In this document: positions 62,619-64,000 of the stretch, one piece after another | Layout: every line of letters begins with the position of its first letter | How positions within the stretch are numbered: the stretch's first letter is position 1 | NCBI GenBank assembly: GCA_965261775.1 | Contig: OZ253477.1 | Location: forward strand, 1,178,001-1,242,000 | Length of the DNA: 64,000 nt | Direction of reading: 5' to 3' | From: G965261775 sp965261775 | GTDB lineage: Bacteria > Pseudomonadota > Gammaproteobacteria > Eutrophobiales > Eutrophobiaceae | Position numbers and translations under genes: made by a program | Notes under the pieces: generated by a model | Database searches by the model: none | What the model saw: the letters and a program-made list of their open reading frames with translations, nothing else | Told to the model about the DNA's origin: nothing

Positions 62619-63134
62619 TTATTGTTTCTGCTCAAGTTTCTTGAGGTGCTCAATGACCTGATCGCTAATATCCACTCGTTTACTGGCATAGATAACGCCC
62701 TCGCCAAGTATGACGTCATACTTGTTATCTTTGGCTACCTGCTGAATTGCCCGAATAATATTCTTCTGTATCTTGGCAAATTCCTCATTACGGCGGAAAT
62801 TCAAATCCTCCCTGAATTCGTCCTGGCTACGTTTGAGATCGCGCTTTTTTCCAATAATCTCTCTTTCCAGTTTTGAACGTTCCTGCTCACTCATAATCGC
62901 GCCGTCCCTGTTCAATTTATCCTCAAGTGCCTTTAACGCCTTCTGCTCGGCGACCAGCTTTTTGTCTAACGGCGCAAATTCTTTTTCGATCAGTTTTCTG
63001 GCCACACCCGCCTGGGGAGACTGTTCAAGCACACGGATTGCGTTGACGACGGCCAGTTTATAATTCTCCTCGGCAACCGCTTGCCCTGAAAATAAAATAA
63101 TAAAAACGGAAACCGACCCGAAAAAAGTCTTCAT
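62619..63134 (-). CDS. skp: Periplasmic chaperone Skp/OmpH
   Basis: A 171-residue exported protein from ATG 63134 (an in-frame ATG six codons earlier is less likely). The signal peptide is about residues 1-22 (FFGSVSVFIILFSGQAVA). The mature protein is almost entirely a long coiled coil (KALEDKLNRDGAIMSEQERS and onward), forming the tentacles that hold unfolded outer membrane proteins. It stands between bamA and lpxD, its normal location. Confidence 0.92.
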   Translation of the reverse strand: MKTFFGSVSVFIILFSGQAVAEENYKLAVVNAIRVLEQSPQAGVARKLIEKEFAPLDKKLVAEQKALKALEDKLNRDGAIMSEQERSKLEREIIGKKRDLKRSQDEFREDLNFRRNEEFAKIQKNIIRAIQQVAKDNKYDVILGEGVIYASKRVDISDQVIEHLKKLEQKQ

Positions 63135-63154
63135 GAAATTATCTCTACACATAA

Positions 63155-64000
63155 CTAGAATGATGCCCCGAAAGTAAATTGAAAGTGCTCCGTCTCATCC
63201 ATATCTTTATCATTAAGCGGCATGCCGAAGCTTGCCGATATGGCGCCGAAAGGTGAAACCCATATTCCGCTAATCCCCGTTGAATAACGAATCTCATTTA
63301 GAGAGATATCCTCATTGTCCCCATAGACATTGCCCGCATCAAAAAAGCCACTTAATCTGAAAGAATCCTTATATTGCTCCAAAAACGGCACCGGCAGGGC
63401 GATCTCCGCCCGTCCCACAATTTTGGTGTCACCGCCAAGCGGGCGATTGTTACTGTCTCTTGGCCCCAGGGTATTTGTCTTGAAAGCCCTCACGGTGCGT
63501 GGTCCGCCAGCGAAAAAGTTTTCAAAAAAAGGTAATTCGGATGTCCCGCCATAGGCATCGCCATAACCCAGATTGGCGGACAGGGATAGCACAAAGTCTT
63601 TATAGATATTTTTGAACCACTTTGTTTGATAACTGACTTTATAATACTCAAGCGAATTGCCAAAGGTCGGCACGGAGGCCTCCACTTCAATCCGATGCAA
63701 TGTGCCTTTATCCGGTAACAAATATTTATTAGTCGTGTCATACGAGAAACTCGCTTTAAAACTCAGAATGTTGAAAGTGTTGCCGTTGTTTCTGATAAAT
63801 TCTCTGACCTGATTGCCGCTTCCGCCGGTTTGCCCTATTTCGGTATTTGTGTATTCGAACAGCGTGTTAATCCTGTGATTTTCCGTCACCGGCAAACCAA
63901 AACTGATATTGCCTCCGGTGTCGCGCGTCTCATAGGAAGACAGATTGGCATTGACAGAATCTGTCTCGCTATAGAATACATTAAATCCCTGACTGATGCC
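63155..64000 (-). CDS. bamA: Outer membrane protein assembly factor BamA (C-terminal part, runs off right edge)
   Basis: The frame is open from the TAG-side stop at 63155 to the last base, 281 codons, so the N-terminal POTRA domains lie outside the window. The visible part is the C-terminal half of the beta barrel, with alternating hydrophobic strands, the lid region ending in FFAGGPRTVRAFKTNTLGPRD, which contains the conserved R-G-F/R-A-F loop 6 motif, and the closing strand FQFTFGASF with a terminal Phe. It inserts beta-barrel proteins in the outer membrane and lies upstream of skp. Confidence 0.96.
   Translation of the reverse strand, partial: GISQGFNVFYSETDSVNANLSSYETRDTGGNISFGLPVTENHRINTLFEYTNTEIGQTGGSGNQVREFIRNNGNTFNILSFKASFSYDTTNKYLLPDKGTLHRIEVEASVPTFGNSLEYYKVSYQTKWFKNIYKDFVLSLSANLGYGDAYGGTSELPFFENFFAGGPRTVRAFKTNTLGPRDSNNRPLGGDTKIVGRAEIALPVPFLEQYKDSFRLSGFFDAGNVYGDNEDISLNEIRYSTGISGIWVSPFGAISASFGMPLNDKDMDETEHFQFTFGASF

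Noticed and set aside
1..64000. CRISPR arrays, rRNA genes or complete insertion sequences
   Set aside because: No regularly spaced repeats, rRNA-like sequence or transposase with terminal inverted repeats was seen.

Overview
The window looks like chromosome of a gammaproteobacterium outside the enteric group. The evidence is gene content and order: bamA-skp-lpxD-fabZ-lpxA-lpxB-rnhB-dnaE-accA-tilS, yicC-gmk-rpoZ-spoT-ridA-recG, hslV-hslU-DUF971-ubiE-ubiJ-ubiB, and dapF-DUF484-xerC, all encoding gamma-type proteins. Genus and lifestyle cannot be fixed from the sequence. There are two tRNA genes (Arg-CCT and Thr-TGT) and no rRNA, CRISPR array or intact insertion sequence.

Region 1 (1-14.1 kb, minus strand) is a surface-glycan locus. 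It has the start of an ABC exporter cut by the left edge, two near-identical tandem family-2 glycosyltransferases with a swapped internal patch, a GT4 scrap, and an alkaline-phosphatase-superfamily enzyme. An arsenosugar-type trio follows (ArsS radical SAM protein and the TIGR04282 and TIGR04283 glycosyltransferases), then galE, manC/cpsB, fcl, gmd, a second epimerase and a short UDP-glucose-dehydrogenase-like gene interrupted by an amber codon. gmd, fcl and manC together make GDP-fucose.

Region 2 (14.4-27.3 kb) is housekeeping: tRNA-Arg, ubiquinone genes, HslUV protease, xerC, dapF, an MscS channel, TraB/GumN protein, nagZ, a leaderless L,D-transpeptidase and a membrane zinc peptidase.

Region 3 (27.3-36.8 kb) is looser, with more AT-rich and gene-poor gaps. 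It carries a 108-residue basic protein convergent with a cytoplasmic FHA protein, then birA-coaX, tRNA-Thr, a TPR protein and a secreted L,D-transpeptidase sharing a C-terminal Cds6/SnoaL-like domain, an M14 peptidase, and a ubiA gene whose 5' end is built of 162-bp tandem repeats.

Region 4 (36.8-46.8 kb) is housekeeping: recG, ridA, spoT, rpoZ, gmk, yicC, rph, rdgB, djlA and a methyltransferase. Then come about 0.8 kb of gene debris (46.8-47.7 kb) and Region 5 (47.7-52.1 kb), a compact six-gene plus-strand operon: L,D-transpeptidase, DUF302 lipoprotein, MotA/ExbB-type channel, ExbD-like protein with a periplasmic beta domain, membrane protein, and a VWA-TM-FHA protein. This is the best candidate for an undescribed system: an ion-driven envelope machine whose cytoplasmic FHA domain could be read by Ser/Thr phosphorylation. 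The second FHA protein at 28 kb may belong to the same signalling network.

Region 6 (52.2-64 kb) is tilS to a bamA truncated by the right edge, the conserved lipid A and outer membrane assembly cluster.
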